From Azospirillum sp. TSO22-1 (lineage in GTDB: Bacteria; Pseudomonadota; Alphaproteobacteria; Azospirillales; Azospirillaceae): a DNA stretch of 64,000 nt. Below the pieces are notes generated by a model. The model did not search any database and was not told where the DNA came from. It saw only the letters and a list, made by a program, of their open reading frames with translations. Location: positions 36,581 through 100,580 of the forward strand of contig NZ_LGQZ01000058.1 in NCBI RefSeq assembly GCF_003116015.1. Direction: 5' to 3'. The position numbers and the translations under genes are program-made. The stretch's first letter is position 1; each line of letters starts with the position of its first letter. Positions 10,611 through 21,765 of this stretch are shown here, piece by piece.

Positions 10611-11756
10611 TCAGGCGTGGGGCGTGGTGCCGGTGTCGAGGAACCCGGTATCGAGGAACAGCGAGCGCGTGCCGAACAGCGGCGCATGGAAGGCCGCGTC
10701 CTCGCCGCGGTCGTGCGCCGTGTGGTAGGCGACGATGCGCTCCACCTCCGCCTTGGAGCCGAGGATCACCGGCACCTTCTGGTGCAGGCTGGTCGGCTGC
10801 ACCTCCATGATGCGCTCGCGCCCGGTGCTGGCCACGCCGCCGGCCTGCTCGACCAGCATGCCCATGGGGTTGGCCTCGTAGAGCAGGCGCAGCCGCCCCG
10901 GCTTGTGCGAGGGGCGGACGTCGCGCGGGTAGAGGAAGACGCCGCCGCGCGTCAGGATGCGGTAGACCTCCGTCACGAAGCAGGCGTTCCAGCGCATGTT
11001 GAAGTCCTGCCCGCGCGGGCCGGTGCGGCCCCGCGTGCACTCCTCGACGTAGCGGCGCACCGGCGGCTCCCAGAACCGCTCGTTGGAGGCGTTGATGGCG
11101 AACTCGCAGGCCGCCTCGGGGATGCGCATGTCGGGGTGGGTCAGCGTGTAGGCGCCGATCTCCCGGTCCATGGTGAAGCCGTGCACGCCCGCCCCGAAGC
11201 TGGCGACGATCATGTCGGCCGGCCCGTACAGCGAGAAGCCGGCGGCCACCTGCCGGGTGCCGGGCTGGAGGAAGTCGGCGACCGTCGGCTCGTCCACCCC
11301 CTCCGGCGCCCGGAGAATGGAGAAGATGGTGCCGACGGTCAGGTTGACGTCCAGGTTGGAGGAGCCGTCCAGCGGGTCGAACAGCAGCAGATAGCGGCCG
11401 CGCGGGTATTCGGGGGGGATGGCGTAGGGCTCGTCCATCTCCTCCGACGCCATGCCGCAGAGCTGGCCGCCGTACTCGCAGGTGCGCAGCATGATCTCGT
11501 TGGCGATGAGGTCGAGCGGCTTCTGCACCTCTCCATGGACGTTGGTGGAGGTGGGCGAGCCGGACGGGGGAGCGTCCGGCTCGCCGCACAGCGGGTTCGC
11601 GATGGGGTGAAGCGTCCCCCGCGCGACCGCCGTGGCGATAAACTTGCATGCGGTCTGGACGTCGTTGAGCAGAGCCGTCAGGTCGGTGTCGCCTCCACCG
11701 CGGCGGCGCTGGTCGTCAATGATGAACTTGCTGAACGTGGTGCGGCGGTACGGCAT
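10611..11756 (-). CDS. cbbF: Class I fructose-1,6-bisphosphatase
   Basis: Hydrolyses fructose 1,6-bisphosphate (and in some bacteria sedoheptulose 1,7-bisphosphate) in the RuBP regeneration branch. Metal and substrate motif LLLFDPLDGSSNLDVN and the upstream ASEEMDEP are diagnostic of class I FBPase; PRDVRP(S)HKPGRLRLLYEANPM-type C-terminal elements are also present. Length (381) is slightly above the usual 330-350, with a short insert after residue 50. It lies 121 bp downstream of cbbX, the largest AT-rich gap in the operon, and 13 bp before cbbP. Confidence 0.92.
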   Translation of the reverse strand: MPYRRTTFSKFIIDDQRRRGGGDTDLTALLNDVQTACKFIATAVARGTLHPIANPLCGEPDAPPSGSPTSTNVHGEVQKPLDLIANEIMLRTCEYGGQLCGMASEEMDEPYAIPPEYPRGRYLLLFDPLDGSSNLDVNLTVGTIFSILRAPEGVDEPTVADFLQPGTRQVAAGFSLYGPADMIVASFGAGVHGFTMDREIGAYTLTHPDMRIPEAACEFAINASNERFWEPPVRRYVEECTRGRTGPRGQDFNMRWNACFVTEVYRILTRGGVFLYPRDVRPSHKPGRLRLLYEANPMGMLVEQAGGVASTGRERIMEVQPTSLHQKVPVILGSKAEVERIVAYHTAHDRGEDAAFHAPLFGTRSLFLDTGFLDTGTTPHA

Positions 11757-11877
11757 GGCGTTTCCCCGTTGTTGTCATCGCGGCCTGGGGCTCTGGCTGA
11801 CATTTTCTTTTATTCTATGGTGTTTTCCTCATAAGCCTTAATCCTCCTTTCGTCGGGTCCGGCCATGAGGAGATGGG

Positions 11878-12762
11878 TTACTGGACGAAGACGCGGCTGG
11901 CGCGGATGTCCTCCTCGGCGATGGTCAGCAGCGCGTCGGCATCGACGGCGCGCTCGCGCGCCTCGAACAGGCGGTTGGCCTGCCGCAGCCGGGCACGGTC
12001 GAGCGCGTTGCGGATCGAGCGCGCGTTGGCGAAGCGCGGCTGCGCCATGCGCCGGCCGATGTACTCGCCCATGGCGCGCTCGGCTTCGGGCGCGAAGCGG
12101 TAGTGCATGCGCTCCACCATCAGCCGCGCGATCTCCAGCAGCTCGTCCGGCTCGTAGTCCGGGAAGTCCACGTGATGGGCGATGCGCGAGGCCATGCCGG
12201 GATTCGACTTGAAGAAGGTGTCCATGCGGTCCTTGTAGCCGGCGAGGATCACCACGAGGTCGTCGCGGTTGTCCTCCATCACCTGCAAGAGGATCTCGAT
12301 GGCCTCCTGGCCGTAGTCGCGCTCGTTCTCCGGGCGGTAGAGATAGTAGGCCTCGTCGATGAACAGCACGCCGCCCATGGCGCGCTTCAGCACCTCCTTG
12401 GTCTTCGGCGCGGTGTGACCGATGTACTGGCCGACGAGGTCGTCGCGCGTCACGCTCACCACGTGGTCGCGGCGGATGTAGCCGAGGCCGTGCAGGATCC
12501 CCGCCATGCGCAGCGCCACCGTGGTCTTGCCGGTGCCGGGGTTGCCGGTGAAGCACATGTGCAGCGACGGCGGTTCGGCCTTCAGGCCCAGCGAGCGGCG
12601 CGCCTTCTCCACCAGCAGCAGCGCCGCCACTTCGCGGATGCGGGTCTTCACCGGGGTGAGGCCGACCAGCTCGCGGTCCATCTCGGCCAGCATGGCGCCG
12701 ATGCCGGACTCGCGGTACAGCGCGTCGAGGTCGATCGAGACCGGTTTGTCCATCACGGTCAT
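11878..12762 (-). CDS. cbbX: Red-type RuBisCO activase, AAA+ ATPase
   Basis: Removes inhibitory sugar phosphates from red-type RuBisCO by pulling on the large-subunit C-terminus. The 294 residues contain Walker [10 protein letters not shown] (73-81), the pore-loop region [18 protein letters not shown], Walker [12 protein letters not shown] and an arginine-finger/sensor region ([11 protein letters not shown]). Its presence agrees with the red-type large subunit upstream. The start overlaps the end of cbbE by 4 bp (ATGA), indicating translational coupling. ATG at 12762 is taken; a second ATG three codons later is possible. Confidence 0.95.
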   Translation of the reverse strand: MTVMDKPVSIDLDALYRESGIGAMLAEMDRELVGLTPVKTRIREVAALLLVEKARRSLGLKAEPPSLHMCFTGNPGTGKTTVALRMAGILHGLGYIRRDHVVSVTRDDLVGQYIGHTAPKTKEVLKRAMGGVLFIDEAYYLYRPENERDYGQEAIEILLQVMEDNRDDLVVILAGYKDRMDTFFKSNPGMASRIAHHVDFPDYEPDELLEIARLMVERMHYRFAPEAERAMGEYIGRRMAQPRFANARSIRNALDRARLRQANRLFEARERAVDADALLTIAEEDIRASRVFVQ

Positions 12763-13496
12763 GCCGCCCTCCCCGCAAGCCCGGCATTGGCCAGCGCCGC
12801 GCGCATGCGGCTGACCACGCCGCGGTAGCCGCCGTCGGTGTCCGCCGCCCCGAAGATGGCGGAGCCGGCGACGAAGGTGTCCGCGCCCGCGTCGGCGACC
12901 GCGCGGATGTTGTTGGGCTTGATGCCGCCGTCCACCTCCAGCCAGATGGTCCGGCCGGTCACCTCGGCGTGGTGGTCGATGCGGCGGCGGATCGCGGCGA
13001 TCTTGTCGAGCGCCGCGGGGATGAAGGACTGCCCGCCGAAGCCGGGGTTCACCGACATCACCAGGATCAGGTCCAGGCGGTCCATGACGTGGTCGAGGTG
13101 GTGAAGCGGCGTCGCCGGGTTGAGCGCCAGCCCGGCGCGGCAGCCATGCTCGCGGATCAGCGAGAGCGTGCGGTCGACGTGATCCGACGCCTCGGGGTGA
13201 AAGCTGATGAGGTCGGCGCCGGCCTTGGCGAACAGCGGCACCAGCGCATCCACCGGCTTCACCATGAGATGCACATCGATGGGCACCGCGGCGCGCGGCC
13301 GGATCGCCTCGCAGACCATCGGCCCGATGGTCAGGTTGGGGACGTAGTGGTTGTCCATCACGTCGACGTGGACGAGGTCGCAGCCGGCGTCGACCACCCG
13401 CTCCACCTCCTCCCCCAGCCGCGCGAAGTCGGCCGAGAGGATGGAGGGGGCGAGCCGGTGCCGCGGCCCCGGCACGGGGAAGCGCTCACGCTCCAT
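12759..13496 (-). CDS. cbbE: Ribulose-phosphate 3-epimerase
   Basis: TIM-barrel epimerase interconverting xylulose and ribulose 5-phosphate. [48 protein letters not shown] and EVDGGI carry the expected metal ligands and catalytic Asp residues. At 245 residues it is slightly longer than the common 220-230. It overlaps cbbS by 11 bp upstream and cbbX by 4 bp downstream, a tightly coupled block. Confidence 0.94.
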   Translation of the reverse strand: MERERFPVPGPRHRLAPSILSADFARLGEEVERVVDAGCDLVHVDVMDNHYVPNLTIGPMVCEAIRPRAAVPIDVHLMVKPVDALVPLFAKAGADLISFHPEASDHVDRTLSLIREHGCRAGLALNPATPLHHLDHVMDRLDLILVMSVNPGFGGQSFIPAALDKIAAIRRRIDHHAEVTGRTIWLEVDGGIKPNNIRAVADAGADTFVAGSAIFGAADTDGGYRGVVSRMRAALANAGLAGRAA

Positions 13497-13905
13497 GACG
13501 CGCCTCCGGCCGCGCGGTGGCGTGGCTGCGCACCGTGTAGTCGACGCGCCGGCCCGGCCCCTCGGCGCGCACCAGTTCGAAGCCGGGCTCGTCGGCCGGG
13601 CGGTTGACGAGGTAGGACATGCGCACCGTCTCGAACCCCTCCGAGCTGTCGAAGGCGAGCACCTTGACGTACTGGTCGGGGTTGGCCGTGCGGCAGGCGT
13701 CGATCTCCATCATCACGCCCTTGGCGTCGCGCAGGTCGAACATGGGGTTGCCCCACATGGTCCAATAGGTGTTGCGCGGGTGCGGGTCGCGGGTGAACTC
13801 GACGGCCACCGCCCAGCCCTGGTCGAGGGCGTACTGCACCTGCATGGTGATCTCCCCGTCCGTCAGGTCCGGCAGGAAGGAGAACTGGCCCTGGGTCAAT
13901 CGCAT
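13486..13905 (-). CDS. cbbS: RuBisCO small subunit, red type
   Basis: Small subunit of ribulose-bisphosphate carboxylase/oxygenase (139 residues). [19 protein letters not shown] at the N-terminus and [14 protein letters not shown] in the middle are typical of form IC/ID proteins, and the C-terminal extension past residue 105 is the part that forms the central beta-barrel in red-type enzymes. Located 22 bp after cbbL and overlapping cbbE by 11 bp. Confidence 0.95.
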   Translation of the reverse strand: MRLTQGQFSFLPDLTDGEITMQVQYALDQGWAVAVEFTRDPHPRNTYWTMWGNPMFDLRDAKGVMMEIDACRTANPDQYVKVLAFDSSEGFETVRMSYLVNRPADEPGFELVRAEGPGRRVDYTVRSHATARPEARHGA

Positions 13906-13927
13906 CGGTCGGCTCCCTTCTGAAGGA

Positions 13928-15512
<1,585 letters not shown>

Positions 15513-16481
15513 ATGACCATCCAGCACGCCACGCTGCGCCAGTTGCAGATCTTCGCCGCCGCCGCGCGCACCCTGTCCTTCGCCCGCGTGGCCGAGCAGT
15601 TCGGCCTGACCCCCGGCGCGGTTTCCTTTCAGATCAAGCAGGTGGAGGGCCATTGCGGCTTCCCGCTGTTCGAGCGGGTGGGCCGCCGCGTGGTGCTGAC
15701 CGAGGCCGGGCACGACCTGATGGAGCACGCCGCGCTCATCCTTCAGGCGCTGGAGGACGCCGACCGGAGGATGCAGGCGCTGAAGGACGTCACCGGCGGG
15801 AACATCGCCATCGGCCTTGTGAGTACCGCCAAATACATCGCCCCGCACATCGTCTCGCGCTTCCAGGCGGAGCGGCCGGGCGTCGCCATCCACCTGCAAG
15901 ACGGCAACCGGCGCGAGGTGAACGAGGCGGTGGCGCGGGGCGAGGTCGACCTCGCCATCATGGGCCACCCCCTCGACGAGGCGCAAGTGGTGGCGCAGAC
16001 GTTCGCCCGGCACCCCAGCGTGCTGGTCTGCAACCCGGCGCACCCGCTGGCGGGCTCGCGCGGCCTCCGGCTCTCCGACCTCGCCGGGTGCAGCTTCATC
16101 GCCCGCGAGGAGGGCGCGGGCACGCGCGCGCTGACCGACCGCTTCTTCCAGGCGGGCGGCTTCACGCCGCGGGTGGTGATGACCTCCAGCAGCAACGAGA
16201 CGATCAAGCAGGCGGTCATGGCCGGCATCGGCGTCGCGCTGATCTCGCGCCACACCATCGGCCTGGAGCTGGCGCTCGGCCTGCTGCAGGAACTCGACGT
16301 GGAGGGGCTGCCGCTGATGCGCTCCTGGTACGTCGCGCACCGCCGCAGCCTGCCGCTGCTGCCGGTGCACGCCCAGCTCTGGCGCTATGTGGCGGAGCGC
16401 GGCCAGGACATCATCGACGCCATCGAGGCCCGCTACCGCGCGCTCGGCAAACCGCCGTCCCGGGCGGAGGCTGCGCGTTGA
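15513..16481 (+). CDS. cbbR: LysR-family regulator of the cbb operon
   Basis: Probable transcriptional activator of the divergent cbb operon, responding in known homologues to Calvin-cycle metabolites. Residues about 5-64 form the HTH (LRQLQIFAAAARTLSFARVA, then EGHCGFPLFERVGRR), followed by a periplasmic-binding-like effector domain. The ATG at 15513 begins right before the HTH and gives the usual 322 residues; an upstream in-frame ATG at 15420 would overlap the operator region and adds an unconserved tail. Convergent neighbours are absent; the next gene downstream is 277 bp away with no visible feature between. Confidence 0.9.
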   Translation: MTIQHATLRQLQIFAAAARTLSFARVAEQFGLTPGAVSFQIKQVEGHCGFPLFERVGRRVVLTEAGHDLMEHAALILQALEDADRRMQALKDVTGGNIAIGLVSTAKYIAPHIVSRFQAERPGVAIHLQDGNRREVNEAVARGEVDLAIMGHPLDEAQVVAQTFARHPSVLVCNPAHPLAGSRGLRLSDLAGCSFIAREEGAGTRALTDRFFQAGGFTPRVVMTSSSNETIKQAVMAGIGVALISRHTIGLELALGLLQELDVEGLPLMRSWYVAHRRSLPLLPVHAQLWRYVAERGQDIIDAIEARYRALGKPPSRAEAAR

Positions 16482-16758
16482 CCCGGGTCAGCCGGAACGC
16501 CTCCCGGGACAGGCTCGCGAGGTAGGAACGCCACCCCGCCTTCACATCCGATACCGGCACGCTCGCCCTGTTCGGGGTAACCCAGTTCACAAGGAGCAAG
16601 GGGTGGAGAGACCACGCGTCCGGCATTCTGGGTGCCTCCACCGCTCCGGTGCATCTCCATAATCTCCCGGCCGCGCGACGGATGGGGGCGCATTTATCAT
16701 CCGAAGCCGAGGCCCGCCCTCTTGCCGGCCGGAGCACCGCCCGATCTCGGAGGCCTTC

Positions 16759-17403
16759 ATGGGCAACGCTGAAGAACTCCTGCTCAAAACCAAATTCGTC
16801 GCCTTCAACCTCTTCGGCTTTGCCATCGGGGCGATGATCTTCGCAAACGGCTGGCTGGATCGCCTTCTTGAGGGGGAGATCGCGCTGGCGTCCGGAATTC
16901 TGTTCGGGGTCTTTGCCATCGGACTGTTCCTGACCGCCTATCGCGTCTGGAAGGTGGGGGAGGAACTCGACCGCCTCAAACGTGGCGACGGCCGTGTCGC
17001 CAGCATCGAGAGCGAGCGTGCGCTGGAGATCCGGTTGTTCACCCGCCTGTCGCACATCCAGCATATCGCCAACTCGCTCGGCCTGCTGGGTCTGGTGGGT
17101 ACCGCCTGGGGGTTCAGCCTGTTTGCCGCCAACATCACACCCGACCAGGTGGGCAACGCCTCTGCGGCCGGTGCCCTGGTGAGCATGATCGCCCGCGGCA
17201 TCGGCGTGGCCATCTACGCGACGATGCTCGGCGGCATTCTGTGCCTGTGGACGACCTGCAACCTGCAAATGCTGCGCAGCGCGACCGCGTCCCTGTGCGC
17301 TGCGATCATGGACCAGGCGCGCGTCGTCGCCCGCGAGCGTGAGAAGGACGAGCGCCGGCCTCTGCCGCTCCAGCCCTCCGTCGGCGGCGCAGGTGCCCGA
17401 TGA
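16759..17403 (+). CDS. MotA/TolQ/ExbB-like proton-channel protein
   Basis: Inner-membrane protein of 214 residues with four hydrophobic segments, about 13-33, 41-63, 103-125 and 136-168. The third carries LGLLGLVGTAWGFSLF, very close to the TolQ/ExbB signature (G-L-x-G-T-V-W-G), and the fourth the small-residue helix ARGIGVAIYATMLGGI, as in ExbB/TolQ. A cytoplasmic loop between helices 2 and 3 is charged. GGAGG precedes the ATG. It overlaps the next gene by 4 bp (ATGA), so the two are almost certainly a complex. No exbD, tolR, tonB or tolA gene is nearby, so the driven process is unknown. Confidence 0.75.
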   Translation: MGNAEELLLKTKFVAFNLFGFAIGAMIFANGWLDRLLEGEIALASGILFGVFAIGLFLTAYRVWKVGEELDRLKRGDGRVASIESERALEIRLFTRLSHIQHIANSLGLLGLVGTAWGFSLFAANITPDQVGNASAAGALVSMIARGIGVAIYATMLGGILCLWTTCNLQMLRSATASLCAAIMDQARVVAREREKDERRPLPLQPSVGGAGAR

Positions 17404-18011
17404 ACGACCTTATCGGCGACGACCAGACGGGCATCCTCGTGGCCCGTGACATGCTGACGCTGCTGCTGTGCGGCTTCGTCGCATGCGCCGTGATCGCGGT
17501 TCCGTTCATCAACGAGTCGAAGAAGTCCGACGGAAAGGGGATTTCCGATACGGAACCGCCGGGCAACGTCATCGTCGAGGCCCGCTGGGACGACAAGCTG
17601 CGCACCGACGTCGATCTCTGGGTGCAGGCGCCCGGCGACGTGCCGGTCGGCTACTCCAACAAGTCGGGCCTGATCTTCAACCTGCTGCGCGACGATCTGG
17701 GCAGTTACGCCGACCCGACGGAGGTGAATTTCGAGACGTCCTACAGCCGCGGCGTTCCTCCCGGGGAGTACACGGTCAACATCCACCTGTTCCGCAACCT
17801 GGAAAACGTCTATCCGATCTGGGTGCGGGTCGTGGCGCGCATCAAAAGGGACACCGAAGGCGGCGCCGCCATTTTGGCATCCACAAAGGTTCGCCTCGAC
17901 CGCGAGGGGCAGGAGATCACCGCCTTCCGCTTCAGCCTCGACGACAAGGGCGAAATGGTGCCCGGCAGCTTGAACGCCGTCTACAAGCCGCTCCGTTCGG
18001 CGAGGAAGTGA
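17400..18011 (+). CDS. Single-span partner of the ExbB-like channel, DUF2135-like domain
   Basis: Protein of 203 residues, start overlapping the channel gene by 4 bp. One membrane helix at about 17-37 begins with ARDMLTLLLCG; Asp17 is placed like the proton-carrying Asp at the helix start of ExbD, TolR and MotB. The outer domain is beta-rich and begins TDVDLWVQAPGDVPVGYSNK, with GVPPGEYTVNIHLFRN later; this resembles DUF2135/YfaP-type beta-sandwiches rather than the ExbD or OmpA-like domains. The predicted role is the plug/transducer subunit of a proton-driven stator with an unusual periplasmic head. Function of the complex is unknown. Confidence 0.6.
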   Translation: MNDLIGDDQTGILVARDMLTLLLCGFVACAVIAVPFINESKKSDGKGISDTEPPGNVIVEARWDDKLRTDVDLWVQAPGDVPVGYSNKSGLIFNLLRDDLGSYADPTEVNFETSYSRGVPPGEYTVNIHLFRNLENVYPIWVRVVARIKRDTEGGAAILASTKVRLDREGQEITAFRFSLDDKGEMVPGSLNAVYKPLRSARK

Positions 18012-18342
18012 CGCCGAACGCGGGATATCAGCGATCGTATGCAGCGTCAACGACGGTTCCCCCGCCGGATCGTCACCGCCCCCTCCAGGCGCCATTCCAC
18101 CAACAGTGCCGCGGATACGGAATTGTGGACTTTGGCCGGCACCCGGTTCGCTGGGTCCAAGCCGGGGACCGGCCTTACACACCGATGGCGGCCTTCACCC
18201 GGCAATCAATCGCGTCGGAACATCCCGGCTCCCTAAATTTTTCGGTCCGGACGGTAAAATTTTCCCGCGCTGTGGAACAACAGTCTCGCATCGAGGCTTC
18301 TATGCATATTCAGTCAATTACTGTCACAACGGGAACGGAAAC
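18012..18342. other. Intergenic, no gene seen
   Basis: The 331 bases between the stator-like pair and the lipoprotein gene contain open frames only as low-quality extensions of the lipoprotein frame. An AT-richer patch near 18230-18340 probably holds the lipoprotein promoter. No hairpin or repeat of note was seen. Confidence 0.5.
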
Positions 18343-18885
18343 ATGCTCAGACTGAAGGAAGCCGCTCTTTCGGCCACCATGCTCCTCGCGCTCGCCGCCT
18401 GCGGCAGCACCGACACCCAACGCACAACCACCGGTGCCGCCGGCGGCGCGGTGGCTGGCGCGGTGGTCGGCGGGCCGGTCGGTGCTGTGGTCGGCGGTGC
18501 CGGCGGTGCCGTGGCCGGCCACACCATGGACGAAAGCCTCGGCACCAAGACCGACCGCTGGACCAACGAGGCGGCCGAGTCCGTCGACCGCGACACCAGT
18601 GGCCGAACCGCCTCCGGGCACACCTCGGCCATGAGCCGCGACAACGTGCGCAACGTCCAGCAGGCCCTGAACGACAACGGCAGCCACCTCGATGTGGACG
18701 GCCGCTGGGGCCCGGCGACACGGGCCGCGCTCGAGGACTTCCAGCGCTCGCACGACCTGAAGCCGTCCGGCCGCCTGGACTCCGCCACCCGGCATGCGCT
18801 CAACCTGGACCAGCCGCGAACCGGTGCCGGCACCTCCGGCCGCACCCGCACGGACCCGACCGCCGGACAGTCCAGCGGCCGGTAG
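18343..18885 (+). CDS. Lipoprotein with glycine-zipper and peptidoglycan-binding domain
   Basis: Predicted outer- or inner-membrane lipoprotein of 180 residues. A signal peptide ends in a lipobox, LALAACGST, with the lipidated Cys at about residue 23. Residues about 33-65 form a glycine-zipper run (GAAGGAVAGAVVGGPVGAVV), and residues about 100-155 match a PG_binding_1 repeat (NVQQALNDNG, DGRWGPATRAALEDFQ). It likely tethers envelope to peptidoglycan or responds to envelope stress. The ATG at 18343 is preferred because it starts the signal peptide. Its place after the stator-like pair could be functional, but a 331-bp gap separates them. Confidence 0.75.
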   Translation: MLRLKEAALSATMLLALAACGSTDTQRTTTGAAGGAVAGAVVGGPVGAVVGGAGGAVAGHTMDESLGTKTDRWTNEAAESVDRDTSGRTASGHTSAMSRDNVRNVQQALNDNGSHLDVDGRWGPATRAALEDFQRSHDLKPSGRLDSATRHALNLDQPRTGAGTSGRTRTDPTAGQSSGR

Positions 18886-19073
18886 CCGCCTCCGAGGCCA
18901 CGGATGGAACCGTGGGCGTGCGGCCGGGCGATCCTCGTCCGGCCGCACGCCTGGTTTTTCCATGCCCAAAGGAAGTGGAACTGCCTCGCCGTCGCTTCGT
19001 TGGGCGTGGGATCTCGAAAGCGTTTCGGCGCCGTCGAAGTCGGTGGCATGCCGGTTGCCGGCGGATATCGGAC

Positions 19074-20501
19074 TCAGCGTTCCCTGTCCGGGGAAATGCC
19101 GTGCTTGTGCAGTTTCGCATAGAGATTGGTGCGGGACAGGCCGAGACTCCGTGCGGCTTCGAGCTTGTTGCCGTCCGCTTCATCGAGCGCCGCAAGGATG
19201 AGCGACCGCTCCAACTCATCGACCGCCTCGGAGAGTGGGCGCTTTGCGTTCGGAAGGGCGGAGCGATGGACGGCGGCTGTCGGGAGGATGTCCTTGAAGT
19301 CCTCGGCCGTGATGCTTTCCCCTTCGGTGCGCACGCAGACCTGCTCGATGATGTTGGCCAGTTCGCGGACGTTTCCGGGCCAGCCGTATCCGCGCAGCGC
19401 ATCGAGCGCCGACGGCGAGAGATCGCGCATCGGCTGATCGAGACTCACCGCCGTCCTCTCCAGGAAGAGGGACGCGAGGATTTCCAGATCCTCCTTGCGC
19501 TCGCGGAGCGCCGGCAGCTGTATCGGGAAGACGTTGAGCCGGTAGTAGAGATCCGACCGGAACCCACCGCTCCGCACCATCTCGGCAAGCGGCCGGCTGG
19601 TCGCGGCGATGATGCGCACGTCGACCGTGACGATCTGGTTGGAGCCGAGCGGCTCGACCTCGCGCTCCTGCAACGCGCGCAGCAGCTTGCCCTGAAGCGG
19701 CAGCGGCATGTCGCCGATCTCGTCGAGGAACAACGTGCCACCGTGCGCCAGCTGGAACTTTCCGGGGCGCGGTTGGCGGCCGGCTCCGGTGTAGGCGCCC
19801 GGCGCGACCCCGAAGAACTCCGCTTCCAGCAGGGTCTCGGGGATGGCCGCGACGTTGATGCCGACGAAGGGACGGTCGCCGCGGTTCGAGCCTGCGTGAA
19901 TCGCATGCGCCACCAGTTCCTTGCCGGTCCCCGTTTCGCCCAGCAGCAGCACCGCCGAATGGATCTGGCTCGCCTTGCGCACCAACCGTTTCACCTGGAG
20001 CATCGCCGGGCTGAAGCCGATCAGGTTCTCGACCGTGTACTTCGACGCCCGGCTGGAGGCGAGTTCCCGCTCTATGCGGGCCAGGCGCGACTGCAGCTTG
20101 TTGAAGCGGTCGGCGATCGGCCGGAGGTAGGGAAGGCTGTTCTTCAGGGCGAAGGCAAGGGCGCCGATGACCTCCCCCCGTCCGTCGCGCAACGGCAGGC
20201 GGCTCACCAGCAGTGTGTGCTCTCCGTACCGCATGATGTCGAGCGGCAGCGAACGGCCGGTTTCCACCACCTCGCGCATCCGGCTGTGCGGGATGACGCG
20301 CTCGACCGGCTGGCCCACGATGTCCGCCGCCGAGCGGAACCCCAGGGACGCTATCTGCCGGTCGTTGAACCAGACATGCTTGTCGTTCGACCAGACGATG
20401 CGCGCGTCCCGATCGACCAGGATGGCGCCGTCGATCATCTCGTCGATCATCACCATCAGAGCGCGCGCCGCAGCGAACTGCTCGTCCCATTCCGCCGGCA
20501 T
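19074..20501 (-). CDS. Sigma-54-dependent PAS/AAA+/Fis transcriptional activator
   Basis: Bacterial enhancer-binding protein of 475 residues. Order: PAS-like sensory domain (about 10-125, [16 protein letters not shown]), a short coiled linker, an AAA+ domain with Walker A GETGTGKE (188-195), the sigma-54 contact loop GAYTGA (235-240, Tyr in place of the commoner Phe), Walker [11 protein letters not shown], and a C-terminal Fis-type HTH ([19 protein letters not shown]). There is no receiver domain, so a small molecule or redox signal sensed by PAS is likely. It is divergent from the 20.8-24.8 kb cassette, whose -24/-12 promoter it probably activates. Confidence 0.9.
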   Translation of the reverse strand: MPAEWDEQFAAARALMVMIDEMIDGAILVDRDARIVWSNDKHVWFNDRQIASLGFRSAADIVGQPVERVIPHSRMREVVETGRSLPLDIMRYGEHTLLVSRLPLRDGRGEVIGALAFALKNSLPYLRPIADRFNKLQSRLARIERELASSRASKYTVENLIGFSPAMLQVKRLVRKASQIHSAVLLLGETGTGKELVAHAIHAGSNRGDRPFVGINVAAIPETLLEAEFFGVAPGAYTGAGRQPRPGKFQLAHGGTLFLDEIGDMPLPLQGKLLRALQEREVEPLGSNQIVTVDVRIIAATSRPLAEMVRSGGFRSDLYYRLNVFPIQLPALRERKEDLEILASLFLERTAVSLDQPMRDLSPSALDALRGYGWPGNVRELANIIEQVCVRTEGESITAEDFKDILPTAAVHRSALPNAKRPLSEAVDELERSLILAALDEADGNKLEAARSLGLSRTNLYAKLHKHGISPDRER

Positions 20502-20540
20502 GGCCCGCCCTTCCTGCTTTGTCGTCCGCCAGATTGGCGA

Positions 20541-20571
20541 TGTCAGAATTTTGGACAGTATCCGTCAAAAT
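20541..20571. promoter_or_regulatory. Candidate activator-binding (enhancer) site
   Basis: Overlapping symmetries: tgtc at 20541 with gaca at 20554-20557, and attttggac (20548-20556) opposite gtcaaaat (20564-20571). Placement about 150 bp upstream of the sigma-54 promoter fits a Fis-type enhancer-binding protein. The assignment rests on symmetry and position alone. Confidence 0.4.
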
Positions 20572-20708
20572 CCAGCACACGGCGAGAGCGCTGATTCCCA
20601 GGGGATAGGCCGCGCCCTGACGCGGAATCCCGGATCGAAAACAGATCCGCTCTCCCAGCGGCCAGCGATGATCAGCAAAACCCATTGTTGTAGAACGATA
20701 TTGTTTGT

Positions 20709-20724
20709 TGGCATACCGTTTGCT
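20709..20724 (+). promoter_or_regulatory. Sigma-54 (-24/-12) promoter
   Basis: The sequence tggcataccgtttgct matches the -24/-12 consensus (TGGCAC, then TTGC) with exact GG-to-GC spacing. It lies 81 bp upstream of the dehydrogenase start codon and just downstream of a divergent sigma-54 activator gene, which makes the call strong. Confidence 0.8.
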
Positions 20725-20804
20725 TTTCAGGGCCCGAGCAAAAATCGGAACGCGGCCCCGGACAGAAGACGGTGCCCGTCCAGGCAGGAGGAAAAGCACA
20801 GAGC

Positions 20805-21716
20805 ATGACGAGCCAGCACATCGGCGTCATCGGTGCCGGGCTGATGGGCCATGGAATCGCGCAGGCTTTCGCCGTCGCCGGATACCGCGTCGACATTCAG
20901 GAGCCCGATCCCGACCGCCGGACCGCCATCCTCGACCGCGTCCGCCGCAATCTCCGTGAGCTTGGGCAGGACGCTGCGGATGCGGACCGGATCCGCCCGT
21001 GCGAGACCATCGAGGAGGCCGTCGCGCGCGCCGACGTCGTCATCGAGGCCGTGCCCGAGGACCTGGACCTCAAGCAGCGCGTCTTCGCGACGATCGAGGC
21101 CGCGGCTCCGCCCCACGCCCTGCTGGCGAGCAACACCTCGGTGATCCCGATCACCCGGATCATGGAGCCGCTCCGGGACAAATCCCGCGCCATGGGCACC
21201 CACTGGTGGAACCCGCCCCACCTGATCCCGCTCGTCGAGGTCATCCGGACGGCCGACACCGCCGACGACGCGGTCGCCGCGATGACCGCGCTGCTGACCG
21301 CCATCGGCAAGCGGCCGGTGCAGGTCCGCAGGGACGTGCCCGGCTTCATCGGCAATCGCCTGCAGCACGCGCTGTGGCGCGAGGCGATCGCCCTCGTCCA
21401 GGACGGCGTGTGCGATGCCGAGACTCTCGACACCGTGGTCAAGGCCGGCTTCGGCCGGCGTCTGGCCGTCCTCGGGCCGCTGGAGAACGCCGATCTGGTC
21501 GGCACCGACCTGACCCTCGCGGTGCACGAGCATGTCCTGCCCGATCTCGACCGCACCGCCGGTCCCTTGCCGCTGCTGCGCGAGTTGGTCGCGTCCGGGC
21601 GGCTCGGCATGAAGGCCGGGGCCGGCTTCCGGACCTGGACGGAGGAGCAGCGGGCCGAGGTCCACACCCGACTGGCGCTCCACCTCCAGCGGCTGGACGG
21701 CATGGAGCGCGGGTAA
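20805..21716 (+). CDS. 3-hydroxyacyl-CoA dehydrogenase-family beta-hydroxy acid dehydrogenase
   Basis: NAD-dependent oxidoreductase of 303 residues. The Rossmann motif is GVIGAGLMGHGIAQ (7-20) and the catalytic His-Glu pair lies in GTHWWNPPHLIPLVEV, a form seen in L-carnitine dehydrogenase and L-gulonate dehydrogenase relatives more than in FadB-type enzymes. It probably oxidises a free beta-hydroxy acid to the beta-keto acid that the next gene cleaves. Start 20805 has AGGAGG upstream; a GTG at 20772 is in frame but lies before that site. First gene of the sigma-54 cassette, 49 bp before the cleavage enzyme. No thioesterase domain is attached, unlike some carnitine dehydrogenases. Confidence 0.8.
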   Translation: MTSQHIGVIGAGLMGHGIAQAFAVAGYRVDIQEPDPDRRTAILDRVRRNLRELGQDAADADRIRPCETIEEAVARADVVIEAVPEDLDLKQRVFATIEAAAPPHALLASNTSVIPITRIMEPLRDKSRAMGTHWWNPPHLIPLVEVIRTADTADDAVAAMTALLTAIGKRPVQVRRDVPGFIGNRLQHALWREAIALVQDGVCDAETLDTVVKAGFGRRLAVLGPLENADLVGTDLTLAVHEHVLPDLDRTAGPLPLLRELVASGRLGMKAGAGFRTWTEEQRAEVHTRLALHLQRLDGMERG

Positions 21717-21765
21717 TTTCCAATCGCCCTCGGTCTCCGGGACCGGACACACAGGAGGGGCCTGC

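Larger units (their letters stand above)
20502..20804. promoter_or_regulatory. Divergent regulatory region of the sigma-54 cassette
   Basis: These 303 bases hold no gene. They contain a symmetric element (20541-20571) about 140-170 bp upstream of a -24/-12 promoter (20709-20724), the expected distance for an enhancer site, followed by an AGGAGGAAAA ribosome-binding site near 20786. Confidence 0.65.

Noticed and set aside
16482..16758. Possible small gene between cbbR and the ExbB-like gene
   Set aside because: Frames there are extensions of neighbours or antisense; no start with a ribosome-binding site was seen.
16759..18011. Zorya (ZorAB) defence system
   Set aside because: The channel protein lacks the long ZorA tail, the partner lacks an OmpA-like domain and no ZorC/D/E is nearby.
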